Position numbers and translations under genes: made by a program. Of a stretch of DNA of 64,000 nucleotides, positions 10,111 to 21,674 are shown one piece after another. A model generated the notes under the pieces. The model saw only the letters and a program-made list of their open reading frames with translations, searched no databases and was not told where the DNA came from. Source of the stretch: Mycobacterium colombiense (GTDB taxonomy: Bacteria; Actinomycetota; Actinomycetes; Mycobacteriales; Mycobacteriaceae); assembly GCF_001665835.1 (NCBI RefSeq), contig NZ_LZSX01000073.1:1-64000 (forward strand), written 5' to 3'. Every line of letters begins with the position of its first letter. Positions within the stretch are counted from its first letter, which is position 1.

Positions 10111-11475
10111 TCAGCGCGGGGCGATCAGCGCGAAGGCCTGCTTGGCGATCTTCAACATCCAGCTGGTCACCGTCGGCCCGTGATCGCGCGGCCAGTTCAG
10201 CTGAAAGCTGACCACCCATGGCTGCCGCGTCTTGTCGACGGCATACCAGCTGAACGTCAGATCACCGGGCAGGCCACCGGCTTTCGCGCCGATATACGGC
10301 CACACGTTGCGGTCCAGCTGGATGCCCGCGACCGCGGAGAGGATGTCGCGCACCGGTGCGGCCTTGCCGACCGCGTCGGCCTGCAGCGCGGCGTGGACCC
10401 GGCAGATGTCCTCGGCGTTGCCATACCACTCCACGCCGTAGGAGGATGCCGGCGAGTGGGCCCGCATCGGATCCGGGTCATACGAGGTCGAATTCGCCTG
10501 CTCCAGCAGCCGCTCGCGGACTTGCGGCGATCCGTGTTCCCACTGGTCACGCAGGTCGGGCCTGCCCCAGCCGACCGAGAACAACTCGTACATGGTGGGG
10601 AACGGGGTCATGCTGGCCGGGTCGTGGTGACCCGCGGTCGCCAGCGCTTCGGAGATGGCGTGCGTGCCCATCTTCCCGATCAGCAGGTCGGTCGCCATGT
10701 TGTCACTGGTCGCGATCATCTTCTCGGCGGCGGTGCGCACCGAAACGTGCGCTCCGGTGGGCAAAGCCAACCCCGACGAGCCGACGGCCCGGCTCTTGTC
10801 GGTGACCGTCAGCTGGTCGTCCCAGGACACCGTCCCGTTCTTGACCGCACCCGCCAGCGCATGCAACACGTACAGCTTGAAAATGGATGCCAGCGGCAAA
10901 GATTCGTGTGTGTTGGTGCCCGCCACCGCGTCGCAATGCCCGTCGTCGACCTTGGCGACCTGATAGGAGTAGCGCGCACCGGTCTTGCCCAACACCGCGT
11001 CGATGTCGTGCCACGACTTGATCGTGGGCGCCTGGGTGTCGAGGTCGAATCGATCGACCGAGCCGCCGTCGTCGGTGTGAATCCGGATGTCTTGCCGGGC
11101 ACCGTAGGACGAGGTCAGGTGCAGGGTCGCCACGCTCGCGCCGAGGTCGACGCCGTTCAGCGTGAACGGACGGTCCCACCACAGCGCCTCCATGGTGGTT
11201 TGCACCGACTCGACCTTGTCGGGTGCGGCCAGGGTGCCAACCCCGACCGGGCCGATGGGCCAGTCCGAGTTGAGCATGTCCAACGTCTGCTGCGCCCGGA
11301 TCCCGGGCGGGGTGCGGGTGTCGATCTGCCGTCCCGGATTCGCCGCGTTCGCCTGCGGGGAGGGGTTGGGGGCGCACCCGGGCGCCGATATCACTACCAG
11401 TGCGGCGGCCGCGCTCAGCGTCAATGCGCGGCGCCAGGCCGACAGCCCGCTAGCCAGCCTGCTTGTTGCCGGCAA
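10111..11475 (-). CDS. lpqF: Lipoprotein LpqF with a class A beta-lactamase-like domain
   Basis: 454 residues. A signal peptide ends in the lipobox SAPGC (Cys34), so the protein is lipid-anchored outside the membrane. After a linker domain (about 60-165) comes a serine beta-lactamase/transpeptidase-like domain with S197-I-F-K200 (SxxK) and S257-D-N (SDN). The third motif, normally KTG, reads KAG (YIGAKAGGLPG), so the true activity may differ from beta-lactamase. The start at 11475 overlaps mhuD by 26 bases. No shorter start keeps a good signal peptide, but the start remains uncertain. Confidence 0.9.
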   Translation of the reverse strand: MPATSRLASGLSAWRRALTLSAAAALVVISAPGCAPNPSPQANAANPGRQIDTRTPPGIRAQQTLDMLNSDWPIGPVGVGTLAAPDKVESVQTTMEALWWDRPFTLNGVDLGASVATLHLTSSYGARQDIRIHTDDGGSVDRFDLDTQAPTIKSWHDIDAVLGKTGARYSYQVAKVDDGHCDAVAGTNTHESLPLASIFKLYVLHALAGAVKNGTVSWDDQLTVTDKSRAVGSSGLALPTGAHVSVRTAAEKMIATSDNMATDLLIGKMGTHAISEALATAGHHDPASMTPFPTMYELFSVGWGRPDLRDQWEHGSPQVRERLLEQANSTSYDPDPMRAHSPASSYGVEWYGNAEDICRVHAALQADAVGKAAPVRDILSAVAGIQLDRNVWPYIGAKAGGLPGDLTFSWYAVDKTRQPWVVSFQLNWPRDHGPTVTSWMLKIAKQAFALIAPR

Positions 11476-11770
11476 CGTCCATCACAACCTCGAATTCCAG
11501 CAGCGAGGCCCCGGTAGCCACCGGCTTCGCCCGCTCACCGGAGTGCGCCTCGATCGCGGGCCCCTGCGCCCATGCCTGGAATGCCTCTTCGGACTCCCAC
11601 TGGGTCACCACGAAGTAGCGATTCTCGCCCTTGATCGGGCGGAGCAGCTGAAAGCCGAGGAAGCCGGGCTGGTTGTCGACGGCGTGCGCACGGTGGGCGA
11701 ACCGCTTCTCCAGCTCCGGGCCGGCGTCGGCGGGTACTTCGATTGCGTTGATCTTCACCACTGGCGACAT
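11450..11770 (-). CDS. mhuD: Heme-degrading monooxygenase MhuD
   Basis: 106 residues, an ABM-fold IsdG-type enzyme. MhuD opens heme to mycobilin and releases iron without making CO, supplying iron from host heme in the cytosol. Key residues of the M. tuberculosis enzyme are kept, shifted by one because of an extra Ser at position 2: Asn8 (KINAIEV), the Trp in AFQAWAQGPAI and heme-ligand His76 (IEAHSGE). It overlaps the following lpqF by 26 bases, in the same order as M. tuberculosis Rv3592-Rv3593. Confidence 0.95.
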   Translation of the reverse strand: MSPVVKINAIEVPADAGPELEKRFAHRAHAVDNQPGFLGFQLLRPIKGENRYFVVTQWESEEAFQAWAQGPAIEAHSGERAKPVATGASLLEFEVVMDVAGNKQAG

Positions 11771-11833
11771 GCCGCTAGGCTACCCCGCCGATCCCAGTGC
11801 TCGAGCCGAGGGCAGTGCACGCAAGATGGTGCT

Positions 11834-12604
11834 ATGCCCAGCCATCTGTTGACTTGCCGCGGGGGAGACGGCGAGCCGCTGGTGCTGGTGCACGGCCTGA
11901 TGGGACGGGGGACCACCTGGCCGCGGCAGCTGCCCTGGCTGACCCGGCTGGGCACCGTGTACACCTACGACGCCCCGTGGCACCGGGGTCGCGACGTCGA
12001 CGACCCGCACCCGATCAGCACCGAACGGTTCGTGGCCGACTTGGCCGACGCGGTGGGCTCGTTGGCGGTGCCGGCCCGGATGGTCGGGCATTCGATGGGA
12101 GCCCTGCACTCGTGGTGTTTGGCGGCCGAGCGCCCCGAACTGGTGTCCGCCCTGGTACTCGAGGACATGGCGCCGGACTTCCGCGGCCGCACCACCGGCC
12201 CCTGGGAACCGTGGCTGCACGCCCTTCCGGTCGAATTCGATTCCGCCGAGCAGGTTTTCGCCGAATTCGGGACCGTCGCCGGCCAGTATTTCCTGGAGGC
12301 CTTCGACCGCACCGAAACCGGTTGGCGACTGCACGGTCACACCGCGCGTTGGATCGAGATCGCCGCCGAGTGGGGCACCCGGGACTACTGGACGCAGTGG
12401 CGCGCGGTGCGCGTCCCCGCGCTGCTCATCGAGGCCGGCAATTCGGTGACCCCGCCGGGGCAGATGCAGGAGATGGCCGAAACGGGTTGCGCTACAACAT
12501 ATTTACGGGCCCCGGAGGCCGGTCATCTGATTCACGACGAGGCGCCCCGGCTGTACCGCGAGGCGGTCGAGTCGTTTCTGGCGGCGCCGCACCCGCCGGC
12601 CTGA
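11834..12604 (+). CDS. Alpha/beta hydrolase (Rv3591c homologue)
   Basis: 256 residues. An alpha/beta-hydrolase fold with the oxyanion region VHGLMGRG, the nucleophile elbow GHSMGA (Ser about 85) and a late catalytic His in EAGHLIH. The substrate is unknown. ATG at 11834 is chosen because the hydrolase fold begins at once; frame open upstream of it is antisense to mhuD and lpqF. It diverges from mhuD with about 60 bases between, and converges on mutY with only 4 bases between stops. Confidence 0.87.
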   Translation: MPSHLLTCRGGDGEPLVLVHGLMGRGTTWPRQLPWLTRLGTVYTYDAPWHRGRDVDDPHPISTERFVADLADAVGSLAVPARMVGHSMGALHSWCLAAERPELVSALVLEDMAPDFRGRTTGPWEPWLHALPVEFDSAEQVFAEFGTVAGQYFLEAFDRTETGWRLHGHTARWIEIAAEWGTRDYWTQWRAVRVPALLIEAGNSVTPPGQMQEMAETGCATTYLRAPEAGHLIHDEAPRLYREAVESFLAAPHPPA

Positions 12605-12608
12605 CCGG

Positions 12609-13493
12609 CTACTCCTCGCCGGCCAGCGCGAACCGGCCGTCGCGCGTCTGTGTCACCAAGCCGTCGGCCAGCAGCGAATACAGCGCGCGGTCGCGCTGCG
12701 CGGTATCGGTCAGCCAGGCCACATCCAGCTCGGCGCGGGGCACCGGAGAGTCGTTGGCGCGCAACACATCCATCAGCCGCCCGCGGACCTGACGGTCGGT
12801 TCCGGCATAGGTCTGAACACGGCGGGCCGGCCCCTGCGCGGGCGGATGGCCGGCGTCCCGCCACGTGCATCGGGCCAGCGGGCACAGCCCACAGCGCGGC
12901 GCGCGCGCCGTACAGACCGTCGCGCCCAGTTCCATCAGGGCGACGGAAAACTTCGGTGCCGTTCCGTCGGCGGGCAGCAGCGCCGACACGTCGGCGTGGT
13001 CGCGCGTCGCCGACGGCGCGCCCGCGTCGGCCAGGCCGTGCACCACGCGCGCCACCACCCTGCGCACGTTGGTGTCTACCACCGGTACCGACTGGCCGTA
13101 GGCGAAGCAGGCGATGGCGCGGGCGGTGTAGCTGCCGACACCGGGCAGCGTCAGCAGGGTGTAGACGTCGTCGGGCACGACGTCGCCGTGGTCGCGCGCG
13201 ATCACAACGGCGCACTCGTGCAACCGCTTGGCCCGGCGCGGATAGCCGAGCTTGCCCCAGGCGCGCAGCACGTCGGCGGCGCTGGCCGCGGCCGTGGCCG
13301 ACGGCGTGGGCCAGCGCTGCACCCAATCCGTCCAGATCGGCAGCACCCGCGATACCGGCGTCTGCTGCAGCATGAATTCGCTGACCAGGATCTGCCAGGC
13401 GCTCACCCCGGGCTCGCGCCAGGGCAGATCGCGGCGCGAAGTTTCGTACCATCCCAGAAGTTCATCGGCCGGGATTCGAGGTCGGCTATTCAC
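12609..13493 (-). CDS. mutY: Adenine DNA glycosylase MutY
   Basis: 294 residues. Removes adenine mispaired with 8-oxoguanine, part of the GO repair system. The HhH-GPD core shows SEFMLQQTPVSRV (catalytic Glu), LPGVGSYTARAI (helix-hairpin-helix) and VVDTNVRRV (catalytic Asp). The iron-sulfur cluster cysteines are in CTARAPRCGLCPLARC, with a C-x6-C-x2-C-x4-C spacing that M. tuberculosis MutY appears to share. The C-terminal part looks like a winged-helix segment in place of the usual NUDIX-like domain. GTG 13493 is the chosen start; GTG 13508 is also possible. Only 30 bases separate it from the divergent canB. Confidence 0.94.
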   Translation of the reverse strand: MNSRPRIPADELLGWYETSRRDLPWREPGVSAWQILVSEFMLQQTPVSRVLPIWTDWVQRWPTPSATAAASAADVLRAWGKLGYPRRAKRLHECAVVIARDHGDVVPDDVYTLLTLPGVGSYTARAIACFAYGQSVPVVDTNVRRVVARVVHGLADAGAPSATRDHADVSALLPADGTAPKFSVALMELGATVCTARAPRCGLCPLARCTWRDAGHPPAQGPARRVQTYAGTDRQVRGRLMDVLRANDSPVPRAELDVAWLTDTAQRDRALYSLLADGLVTQTRDGRFALAGEE

Positions 13494-13523
13494 GGGCGAC
13501 CCCGGCACAGCACAATGTGTGCC

Positions 13524-14141
13524 ATGCCCAACACCACTCCGGCAACAGCATGGAAAACACTCAAAGATGGTAACGAGCGATTCGCTGCCGGCCGTCCCGA
13601 GCATCCGAACCAAAGCGTCGAGCGCCGCGCGAGTTTGGCGTCCGGCCAGGCGCCGATCGCGGCGGTGTTCGCCTGCGCGGACAGCCGGGTGGCCGCCGAG
13701 CTCCTCTTCGACCAGGGCCTGGGCGACATCTTCGTGGTACGCACCGCGGGGCAGGCGATCGACTCGGCGGTGTTGGGCTCCATCGAGTACGCGGTGGCGG
13801 TACTCAACGTTCCGCTCGTCGTTGTCGTGGGCCATTCCGGCTGTGGCGCGGTCAAGGCGGCCGTGGGAGCGATCGACGACGGCGCGGTACCCGGCGGTTT
13901 CGTGCGCGATGTGGTGGAGCGCGTGGCCCCGTCGATCCTGGTGGGCCGTCGCGACGGCCTGAGCAGTGTCGACGAGTTCGAGAAGCGCCACGTAGCCGAA
14001 ACCGTCGCGCAGCTCGCGTCTCGATCGACGATCATCGCCGAGCGGTTGGCCGCGGGCACGCTGGCAATAGCCGGCGTCACTTATCAACTCGCCGACGGAC
14101 GGGCCGAGCTGTCCGACCGCGCCGGCGACCTGGGCGAGTAA
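13524..14141 (+). CDS. canB: Beta-class carbonic anhydrase
   Basis: 205 residues. Interconverts CO2 and bicarbonate with a zinc ion. The ligands and catalytic pair are all present: Cys51-x-Asp53-x-Arg55 (CADSR) and His104-x2-Cys107 (GHSGC). Close to M. tuberculosis Rv3588c along its length. The gene begins almost back to back with mutY, so promoters must overlap or transcripts may be leaderless. Confidence 0.96.
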   Translation: MPNTTPATAWKTLKDGNERFAAGRPEHPNQSVERRASLASGQAPIAAVFACADSRVAAELLFDQGLGDIFVVRTAGQAIDSAVLGSIEYAVAVLNVPLVVVVGHSGCGAVKAAVGAIDDGAVPGGFVRDVVERVAPSILVGRRDGLSSVDEFEKRHVAETVAQLASRSTIIAERLAAGTLAIAGVTYQLADGRAELSDRAGDLGE

Positions 14142-14244
14142 ACAGCGGCAAACACGGGTCGGGAAACCCCGGCCGCAGGTCGCCACTACACGCCGGTCGC
14201 CCAGCAAACCTGGCGACACGCCGAGGCGGGTCAGCCGAATCGAT

Positions 14245-15075
14245 ATGACCTGGGCCTACGCTGCGAACGTGCTCGATCTGGAACCGCGTGGACCGCTCCC
14301 CACCGAGATCTATTGGCGGCGCAGAGGCCTGGCCATTGGTATCGCGGTCGTCGCGATCGGGATCGTGGCCGCCATCGTCATCGCCTTCATGGGGCATAAC
14401 GCGGGAGCCAAGCCCGCCAATGCCGACAAAGCCAGTGCCGCTCAGAACAAGCCGGGATCGCCTGCGCCGCAAGCACCCCCACCGCCGGGACCCGAGGGCC
14501 CCGCGCCGGCGGCACCGCCGGCGCAGGGTCAGAACCCCGAGACCCCCACACCCACCGCCGCGGTCCAGCCGCCGCCGGTGCTCAAGGAGGGTGACGACTG
14601 CCCCGATTCGACGCTGGCGGTCAAGGGTCTGACCAACGCGCCGCAGTACTTCATCGGTGACCAGCCGAAGTTCACCATGGTCGTCACCAACATCGGCCTG
14701 GTGGCCTGCAAGCGCGACGTCGGCGCCGCGGTGCTGGCGGCCTACGTCTACTCGCTGGACAACAAGCGGCTGTGGTCGAATCTGGACTGCGCCCCGTCCA
14801 ACGAGACGCTGATCAAAACCTTCACGCCGGGCGAGCAGGTGACCACCGCGGTGACGTGGACGGGTATGGGCTCGGCGCCGCACTGCCCGCTGCCGCGGCC
14901 GGCGATCGGGCCGGGCACCTACAACCTCGTCGTGCAGCTGGGCAATCTGCGCTCGATGCCGGTTCCGTTCATCATGAACCAGCCGCCGCCGCCACCGGGC
15001 CCGGTGCCCGGGCCGGGTCAGCCGGGCGCCGTGCCCCAGCCGGAGGCGCCGCCGATGCCCCCGCCGGCCGGCTGA
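14245..15075 (+). CDS. Membrane-anchored proline-rich protein (Rv3587c homologue)
   Basis: 276 residues. A short cytosolic start is followed by one transmembrane helix (about 31-50), a Pro/Ala-rich linker (about 70-115) and a compact extracytoplasmic domain (about 120-245) with four cysteines (GDDCPDS, VACKRD, LDCAPS, PHCPLP) that could form two disulfides, then a Pro/Gly-rich tail. No catalytic motif is seen. The family is mycobacterial and its role unknown to me. ATG 14245 taken; GTG 14269 is an alternative and gives a start nearer the conserved LEPRGPLPTEIYW. Confidence 0.85.
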   Translation: MTWAYAANVLDLEPRGPLPTEIYWRRRGLAIGIAVVAIGIVAAIVIAFMGHNAGAKPANADKASAAQNKPGSPAPQAPPPPGPEGPAPAAPPAQGQNPETPTPTAAVQPPPVLKEGDDCPDSTLAVKGLTNAPQYFIGDQPKFTMVVTNIGLVACKRDVGAAVLAAYVYSLDNKRLWSNLDCAPSNETLIKTFTPGEQVTTAVTWTGMGSAPHCPLPRPAIGPGTYNLVVQLGNLRSMPVPFIMNQPPPPPGPVPGPGQPGAVPQPEAPPMPPPAG

Positions 15076-15097
15076 GGCCGTACACGCATCAGCGCAC

Positions 15098-16177
<1,080 letters not shown>

Positions 16178-16198
16178 TCATTCTTCCGGCCCAACGCG

Positions 16199-17614
16199 TC
16201 ATGCGTCCAGCTGTCGCGGGTTTGCGGGCGCGCCGCCGCGGTGGTCGGCGATGTCGATCATGTGCTCCAGCGCCGCCACGATGGTGGGCGCGCGCAACGC
16301 CCGCATCCCGTTCGGCACGATCTCGCGCCGGGGATCGTCCCCGTCCGGGATGAGCGCGATGCTGAAGCCCTGGCGCGCGGCTTCGGACAGGCGCCGCTCC
16401 ATGCCGCTGACCCGCCGAAGGTCTCCGGCCAGTCCCACCTCGCCGATCATCACCGCCGTGGTGGGCAGGGGCAGGTCGGCCACCGCCGAAGCGAGCGCGA
16501 CCGCGACCGCCAGGTCCGACGACGGATCGGTCAGCCGCATGCCGCCGACCGTGGACAGGTAGATGTCGTTGGCGCCGACGGGCAACTTGGCGTGCTTTTC
16601 CAGCACCGCGGTGATCATCGCGGCCCGGGAGTGGTCGATGCCGCTGACGGCGCGCCGCGGCGAGCCGCCGGTCGGCGTGGCCAGCAGCGCCTGCACCTCG
16701 CCGATGAGCGGCCGTTTGCCGTCGAGCGTCACCGTGATCGCGGTGCCGGGGACCGGGGCCGGACGCTGATCCAGGAACAGGTTCGATGGGTCGGCGACAC
16801 CCTCGATCCCGTTGTCGTGCAACAGGAAACACCCGACCTCGTCGGCGGCCCCGAACCGGTTCTTGACCCCCCGGACCATGCGCAGCGAGCCGTTGCGGTC
16901 GCCTTCGAAGTGCAGCACCACGTCCACCAGATGCTCGAGGGAACGCGGCCCGGCGATGGCCCCGTCCTTGGTGACGTGCCCGACCAGGATCAGCGCGACC
17001 GCATTGGTTTTGGCCGCGGCGGTCAATGCCGCAGTCACCGCGCGCACCTGCGTGACGCCGCCCGCCACACCGTCGGCCTCGGTGGTGGACATGGTCTGCA
17101 CCGAGTCCACGATCACCAGCGCGGGCCGGACCGTGGCGATGTGCTCGAGCACGGTGTGCAGGTCGGATTCGGCGGCCAGATAGAGCTCGTCGCTGCCGCA
17201 GCCGATGCGGTCGGCGCGCAGCCGGATCTGGCCCGCGGACTCCTCACCGGAGATGTACAGCGCGCGGCGGCCGGATTGCGCCCAGCGATGCGCGACCTCG
17301 AGCAGCAGCGTGGACTTGCCCACCCCCGGATCACCGGCCAGCAGCGTGACCGAGCCGGGCACCACACCGCCGCCGAGCACGCGGTCGAGTTCGTCTACAC
17401 CCGTCGTGCGGTGCCGGCTGGCGTTGGGTGCGATGGAGGTGATGGGCACGGCCGGTGACGCCGTGGCCAGGCCGCTGCGCCGACCCGCGACCGCACTGAG
17501 TACCGGGACCTCGTCAACGGTGCCCCAGGTGCCGCACTCCATGCAGCGGCCGACCCACTTGGCGGTGATGTGCCGGCATTCCGAACACCGGTATTGGGAG
17601 CGCGCAGTTGCCAC
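16199..17614 (-). CDS. radA: DNA repair protein RadA
   Basis: 471 residues, GTG start. Branch-migration helicase and RecA paralogue in recombination repair. An N-terminal zinc finger (C-x2-C ... CMEC, residues 10-27) leads to a RecA-like ATPase with Walker [10 protein letters not shown] (about 94-102), the RadA-specific KNRFG motif ([13 protein letters not shown]) and a Lon-protease-like C-terminal domain (about 300-460). It heads the radA-disA pair. Confidence 0.96.
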   Translation of the reverse strand: MATARSQYRCSECRHITAKWVGRCMECGTWGTVDEVPVLSAVAGRRSGLATASPAVPITSIAPNASRHRTTGVDELDRVLGGGVVPGSVTLLAGDPGVGKSTLLLEVAHRWAQSGRRALYISGEESAGQIRLRADRIGCGSDELYLAAESDLHTVLEHIATVRPALVIVDSVQTMSTTEADGVAGGVTQVRAVTAALTAAAKTNAVALILVGHVTKDGAIAGPRSLEHLVDVVLHFEGDRNGSLRMVRGVKNRFGAADEVGCFLLHDNGIEGVADPSNLFLDQRPAPVPGTAITVTLDGKRPLIGEVQALLATPTGGSPRRAVSGIDHSRAAMITAVLEKHAKLPVGANDIYLSTVGGMRLTDPSSDLAVAVALASAVADLPLPTTAVMIGEVGLAGDLRRVSGMERRLSEAARQGFSIALIPDGDDPRREIVPNGMRALRAPTIVAALEHMIDIADHRGGAPANPRQLDA

Positions 17615-17663
17615 GCCATGACGGTATCGAGCCGCTACGACAAGCCCGCGTCACGACAGGCGG

Positions 17664-18224
17664 TTACCCCGCCTGGTTTTGCTGCGGCGGCAGCAATCCG
17701 GCCGAAACCGGCACGGCGACGGTGGCCTGCCCGGCCTTCTCGAAGTTGAAGGTGAAGTTGTAGGTGAGGCCGTTGGAGATCGGCTTGGCCAGATTGATGG
17801 TCGCCTTGGCCGCCGCGGTGTTGGAGCCGACCGGGCCGGGAGCCACCTTCTGACCTTCCGGCGTGCCGATGAACAGCGAACCGCCGGCGGGGAGTCGGGG
17901 GTCGCCGCTGACCGTCACCGTGCCGATGTCGGTGGTGATGCCGACCAGCCGGTCCGCGGAATTCGGCGACTGGTTCACGGCCACCAGCACCAGGTCCACG
18001 GTCCGGCCCGGCTGCAGATAGTCGCCGGTCTGGTTGGCCTGGATCCGGATGTCGCGCAACGCCACGTTGTTGAACGTGATCTTGTTGCCGTTGATGGCGG
18101 GCTCCTGGACCGCCATCTGCGACACCTGACCGGCTCCGCAACCGCTCAGCAGGGCTGCCAGAACGGCCATCACCCCAGCGACGGCGAGCGCGGGAAGGCC
18201 GAGGCGGATCTTGAAGCGGTTCAC
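17664..18224 (-). CDS. lpqE: Lipoprotein LpqE
   Basis: 186 residues from GTG 18224, which gives an immediate signal peptide ending in LLSGC (lipid-bearing Cys29); starting at 18263 would add an unneeded basic leader. The mature part is an immunoglobulin-like all-beta domain (about 45-175), closely like M. tuberculosis LpqE. Copper-chaperone-like (PCuAC) proteins have a related fold, but I see no Met/His copper motif. Located on the outer side of the membrane. Function not established. Divergent from carD across 278 bases. Confidence 0.92.
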   Translation of the reverse strand: MNRFKIRLGLPALAVAGVMAVLAALLSGCGAGQVSQMAVQEPAINGNKITFNNVALRDIRIQANQTGDYLQPGRTVDLVLVAVNQSPNSADRLVGITTDIGTVTVSGDPRLPAGGSLFIGTPEGQKVAPGPVGSNTAAAKATINLAKPISNGLTYNFTFNFEKAGQATVAVPVSAGLLPPQQNQAG

Positions 18225-18467
18225 TCTCTCAGGCCTCCTGCTGAGCCGGTCCGACTGATGCAACTATGCACAGTAGTAGGAACGTCCCGCGGGCGATAGC
18301 GCGGGGCGCCAGACCAGCGCAGGAGCGGCCAAATGGGCCGCCGCACGGCCGCTTTCGGGGCGTTGGTAATGTGCTGCACTGCACGACTTGATCCCCATGT
18401 CAACCCCTAATCTGCGCGTGTTGTGCCCCTGACCTGCATCGTTGCTTCGCGCGTAGCTAGGCGGCCG

Positions 18468-18476
18468 TGTTAGGAT
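18468..18476 (+). promoter_or_regulatory. Candidate extended -10 promoter of carD
   Basis: TGT-TAGGAT (TG at 18468, hexamer 18471-18476) is an extended -10 element 27 bases before the carD start. No good -35 is seen, as is common for extended -10 promoters. Inferred only. The rest of the lpqE-carD gap (18225-18467) shows no gene. Confidence 0.45.
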
Positions 18477-18478
18477 GA

Positions 18479-18991
<513 letters not shown>

Positions 18992-19007
18992 AGGGCCTGA
19001 CATTTCG

Positions 19008-19721
19008 GTGGCCCCGGAGACGGGCACCTCAGGCAAAGTAGTCGCAGTCGTCCCCGCCGCAGGTTCGGGCGAACGGCTGGCCGCAGGAGTTCCCAAGGCA
19101 TTCTGTGTGGTCGACGGCAGCACGCTGCTGCAGCGCGCCGTCGCCGGTTTGCTCAATTCCGGGGTCGTCGATCACGTCGTGGCGGCGGTTCCCGCCGACC
19201 GCGTCGGCGAGGCCAGGCAGGTGCTGGGCGGCCACGTCGGCGCCGGGCAGGCCACCGTGGTCGCCGGCGGGCCCGACCGCACCGAATCCGTCCACCTCGC
19301 CCTGGCGGCCCTGCCGGCCGCGCCGCCCGAGTTCGTGCTGGTGCACGACGCCGCACGGGCGCTGACGCCCCCGGCGCTGATCACCCGCGTGGTGGAGGCG
19401 CTGCGGGCCGGCCACGACGCCGTGGTGCCCGCGCTGCGCCTGCATGACACCATCAAGGCCGTGGACGCCAACGGGGTGGTCCTGGGGACGCCGGAGCGCG
19501 CCGGGCTGCGTGCCGTGCAGACCCCGCAGGGCTTCGCCACCGAACTGCTGTTGCGCGCCTACGGGGCCTATCAGGCCAGGGGCGGATCCGGTTTCACCGA
19601 CGACGCGTCGCTGGTCGAGCATGTCGGCGGCCGGGTCCAGGTGGTCGACGGCGATCCGCTGGCCTTCAAGATCACCACCCAGCTCGATCTGTTGCTGGCC
19701 GAGACCGTGGTACGCCGGTGA
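19008..19721 (+). CDS. ispD: 2-C-methyl-D-erythritol 4-phosphate cytidylyltransferase
   Basis: 237 residues, GTG start. Third step of the MEP isoprenoid pathway: CTP plus MEP gives CDP-ME. Marks are [18 protein letters not shown] (nucleotide loop with catalytic Arg and Lys), HDAARAL, and the end region TDDASLVE...[12 protein letters not shown]. Overlaps ispF by a GTGA junction, coupling two steps of the same pathway. Confidence 0.95.
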   Translation: MAPETGTSGKVVAVVPAAGSGERLAAGVPKAFCVVDGSTLLQRAVAGLLNSGVVDHVVAAVPADRVGEARQVLGGHVGAGQATVVAGGPDRTESVHLALAALPAAPPEFVLVHDAARALTPPALITRVVEALRAGHDAVVPALRLHDTIKAVDANGVVLGTPERAGLRAVQTPQGFATELLLRAYGAYQARGGSGFTDDASLVEHVGGRVQVVDGDPLAFKITTQLDLLLAETVVRR

Positions 19722-20206
19722 ACGCGCTGCCTCCCCTGCCCAGGGTCGGGTTGGGCATCGACGTGCACCCGATCGAACCCGGGCGGCCGTGCTGGCTGCT
19801 GGGTCTGCTGTTCGCCGACGCCGACGGCTGCGCGGGTCATTCCGACGGCGACGTCGGAGCGCACGCGCTGTGCGACGCGGTGCTCTCGGCGGCCGGGCTG
19901 GGCGACGTGGGGGCGGTATTCGGGGTCGACGATCCGCGCTGGAAGGGCGTCAGCGGAGCCGACATGCTGCGCCACGTCGCGGATCTGGTGTCGCACCAGA
20001 GCTTTAGGGTCGGCAACGCCGCCGTGCAGGTCATCGGGAACCGGCCGAAAGTCGGTCCGCGTCGCGACGAGGCGCAGCGGGTGTTGTCGGAATTGCTCGG
20101 CGCGCCGGTCTCGGTGTCGGCGACGACGACTGACGGGTTGGGGCTGACCGGACGCGGTGAGGGCCTCGCCGCCATCGCCACCGCGCTGGTGGTCCCCGCC
20201 GGGTAA
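19718..20206 (+). CDS. ispF: 2-C-methyl-D-erythritol 2,4-cyclodiphosphate synthase
   Basis: 162 residues, GTG start. Fifth MEP-pathway step, closing the cyclodiphosphate with release of CMP. Metal ligands are in GIDVHPIE (Asp and His) and the [15 protein letters not shown] motif, and the C-terminal [15 protein letters not shown] is present. Trimeric cytosolic enzyme. Part of the carD-ispD-ispF-cysS run. IspE, the intermediate kinase, is not nearby. Confidence 0.96.
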   Translation: MNALPPLPRVGLGIDVHPIEPGRPCWLLGLLFADADGCAGHSDGDVGAHALCDAVLSAAGLGDVGAVFGVDDPRWKGVSGADMLRHVADLVSHQSFRVGNAAVQVIGNRPKVGPRRDEAQRVLSELLGAPVSVSATTTDGLGLTGRGEGLAAIATALVVPAG

Positions 20207-20255
20207 GCCCGCGCAGCGCCAGGCGCCGGGGAACTACCCGGTAAGCTGGCACGTC

Positions 20256-21674
20256 GTGACCGATCACGCCCGCTTGCGGCTACACGACACGGCGGCCGGT
20301 GCCGTGCGTGATTTCGTTCCGCTGCGCGAGGGTCAGGTCTCCATCTACCTGTGTGGCGCCACCGTCCAGGGCCTGCCGCACATCGGCCATGTCCGCAGCG
20401 GCGTGGCCTTCGACATCCTGCGCCGATGGCTGATCGCGCGCGGCTGTGACGTCGCGTTCATCCGCAACGTCACCGACATCGACGACAAGATCCTCAACAA
20501 GGCCGCCGCGGCGGGTAGGCCGTGGTGGGAGTGGGCGGCCACCTACGAGCGTGCCTTCAGCGCCGCCTACGACGCCCTGGACGTGCTGCCGCCGTCCGCC
20601 GAGCCGCGAGCCACCGGGCACATCACCCAGATGGTCGAATTAATGGGAAGGCTGATCGAAACCGATCACGCCTACGCCGCCGGCGGTGACGTCTACTTCA
20701 ACGTGCTCAGCTACCCGGAGTACGGGCAGCTGTCCGGGCACAGGATCGACGACGTCCACCAGGGCGAGGGCGTGGCCACCTGCAAACGCGATCAACGTGA
20801 CTTCACGCTGTGGAAGGCCGCCAAGCCCGGCGAGCCGTCCTGGCCCACCCCGTGGGGCCGCGGACGCCCGGGCTGGCACCTGGAATGCTCCGCGATGGCC
20901 CGCACGTATCTGGGGCCGGAATTCGACATCCATTGCGGCGGAATGGACTTGGTCTTCCCGCACCACGAGAACGAGATCGCCCAGAGCCGCGCCGCCGGCG
21001 ACGGCTTCGCCCGCTACTGGCTGCACAACGGCTGGGTGACGATGGGCGGCGAGAAGATGAGCAAGTCGCTGGGCAACGTCCTGGCCATACCGGCGTTGCT
21101 GCAGCGGGTGCGTGCCGCCGAACTGCGCTACTACCTGGGCAGCGCCCACTACCGATCGATGCTGGAATTCTCCGAGGTCGCCCTGCAAGACGCGGTGAAA
21201 GCCTATGTCGGCGTTGAGGAATTCCTGCACCGCGTGCGGGTTCGGGTCGGCGGCGTCGAGCCCGGGCAGTGGACGCAGAAGTTCGCCGACGCGCTCAACG
21301 ACGACCTGGCGGTGCCCGCCGCGCTGGCCGAAGTGCACCAGGCCCGCGCCGAAGGCAACCGGGCGCTGGACTCCGGCGATCACGAAGGCGCGCTGCGGCA
21401 CGCCGGCGCGATCCGCGCGATGATGGGCATCCTGGGCTGCGACCCGCTGGACGAACGCTGGGAAACCCGCGACGAGACGTCGGCGGCGCTGGCCGCCGTC
21501 GACGTGCTGGTCCAGGCGGAGCTGCAGAACCGGCAGAAGGCGCGCGAGGAACGCAACTGGGCGCTCGCCGACGAGATCCGCGACCGGCTCAAGTACGCCG
21601 GCATCGAGGTCACCGATACCGCCGACGGGCCGCAATGGGAGCTTTTGGCCCCCGAAGAAAAGCGCGACAAGTAG
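20256..21674 (+). CDS. cysS: Cysteinyl-tRNA synthetase
   Basis: 472 residues from GTG 20256. Class I synthetase that charges tRNA-Cys. Zinc ligands include the Cys of [10 protein letters not shown], the Cys of LECSAMA and the His in PHHENE. Class I signatures are PHIGHVRSG (HIGH) and KMSKSLGN (KMSKS). Starting at 20256 leaves ispF intact and aligns with M. tuberculosis CysS. The following methyltransferase gene begins at the next base after the stop. Confidence 0.96.
   Translation: MTDHARLRLHDTAAGAVRDFVPLREGQVSIYLCGATVQGLPHIGHVRSGVAFDILRRWLIARGCDVAFIRNVTDIDDKILNKAAAAGRPWWEWAATYERAFSAAYDALDVLPPSAEPRATGHITQMVELMGRLIETDHAYAAGGDVYFNVLSYPEYGQLSGHRIDDVHQGEGVATCKRDQRDFTLWKAAKPGEPSWPTPWGRGRPGWHLECSAMARTYLGPEFDIHCGGMDLVFPHHENEIAQSRAAGDGFARYWLHNGWVTMGGEKMSKSLGNVLAIPALLQRVRAAELRYYLGSAHYRSMLEFSEVALQDAVKAYVGVEEFLHRVRVRVGGVEPGQWTQKFADALNDDLAVPAALAEVHQARAEGNRALDSGDHEGALRHAGAIRAMMGILGCDPLDERWETRDETSAALAAVDVLVQAELQNRQKAREERNWALADEIRDRLKYAGIEVTDTADGPQWELLAPEEKRDK

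Noticed and set aside
13494..14219. MutY reading frame stays open through all of canB
   Set aside because: The part upstream of 13493 is antisense to carbonic anhydrase and has no MutY homology; only the GTG starts at 13493 or 13508 make sense.
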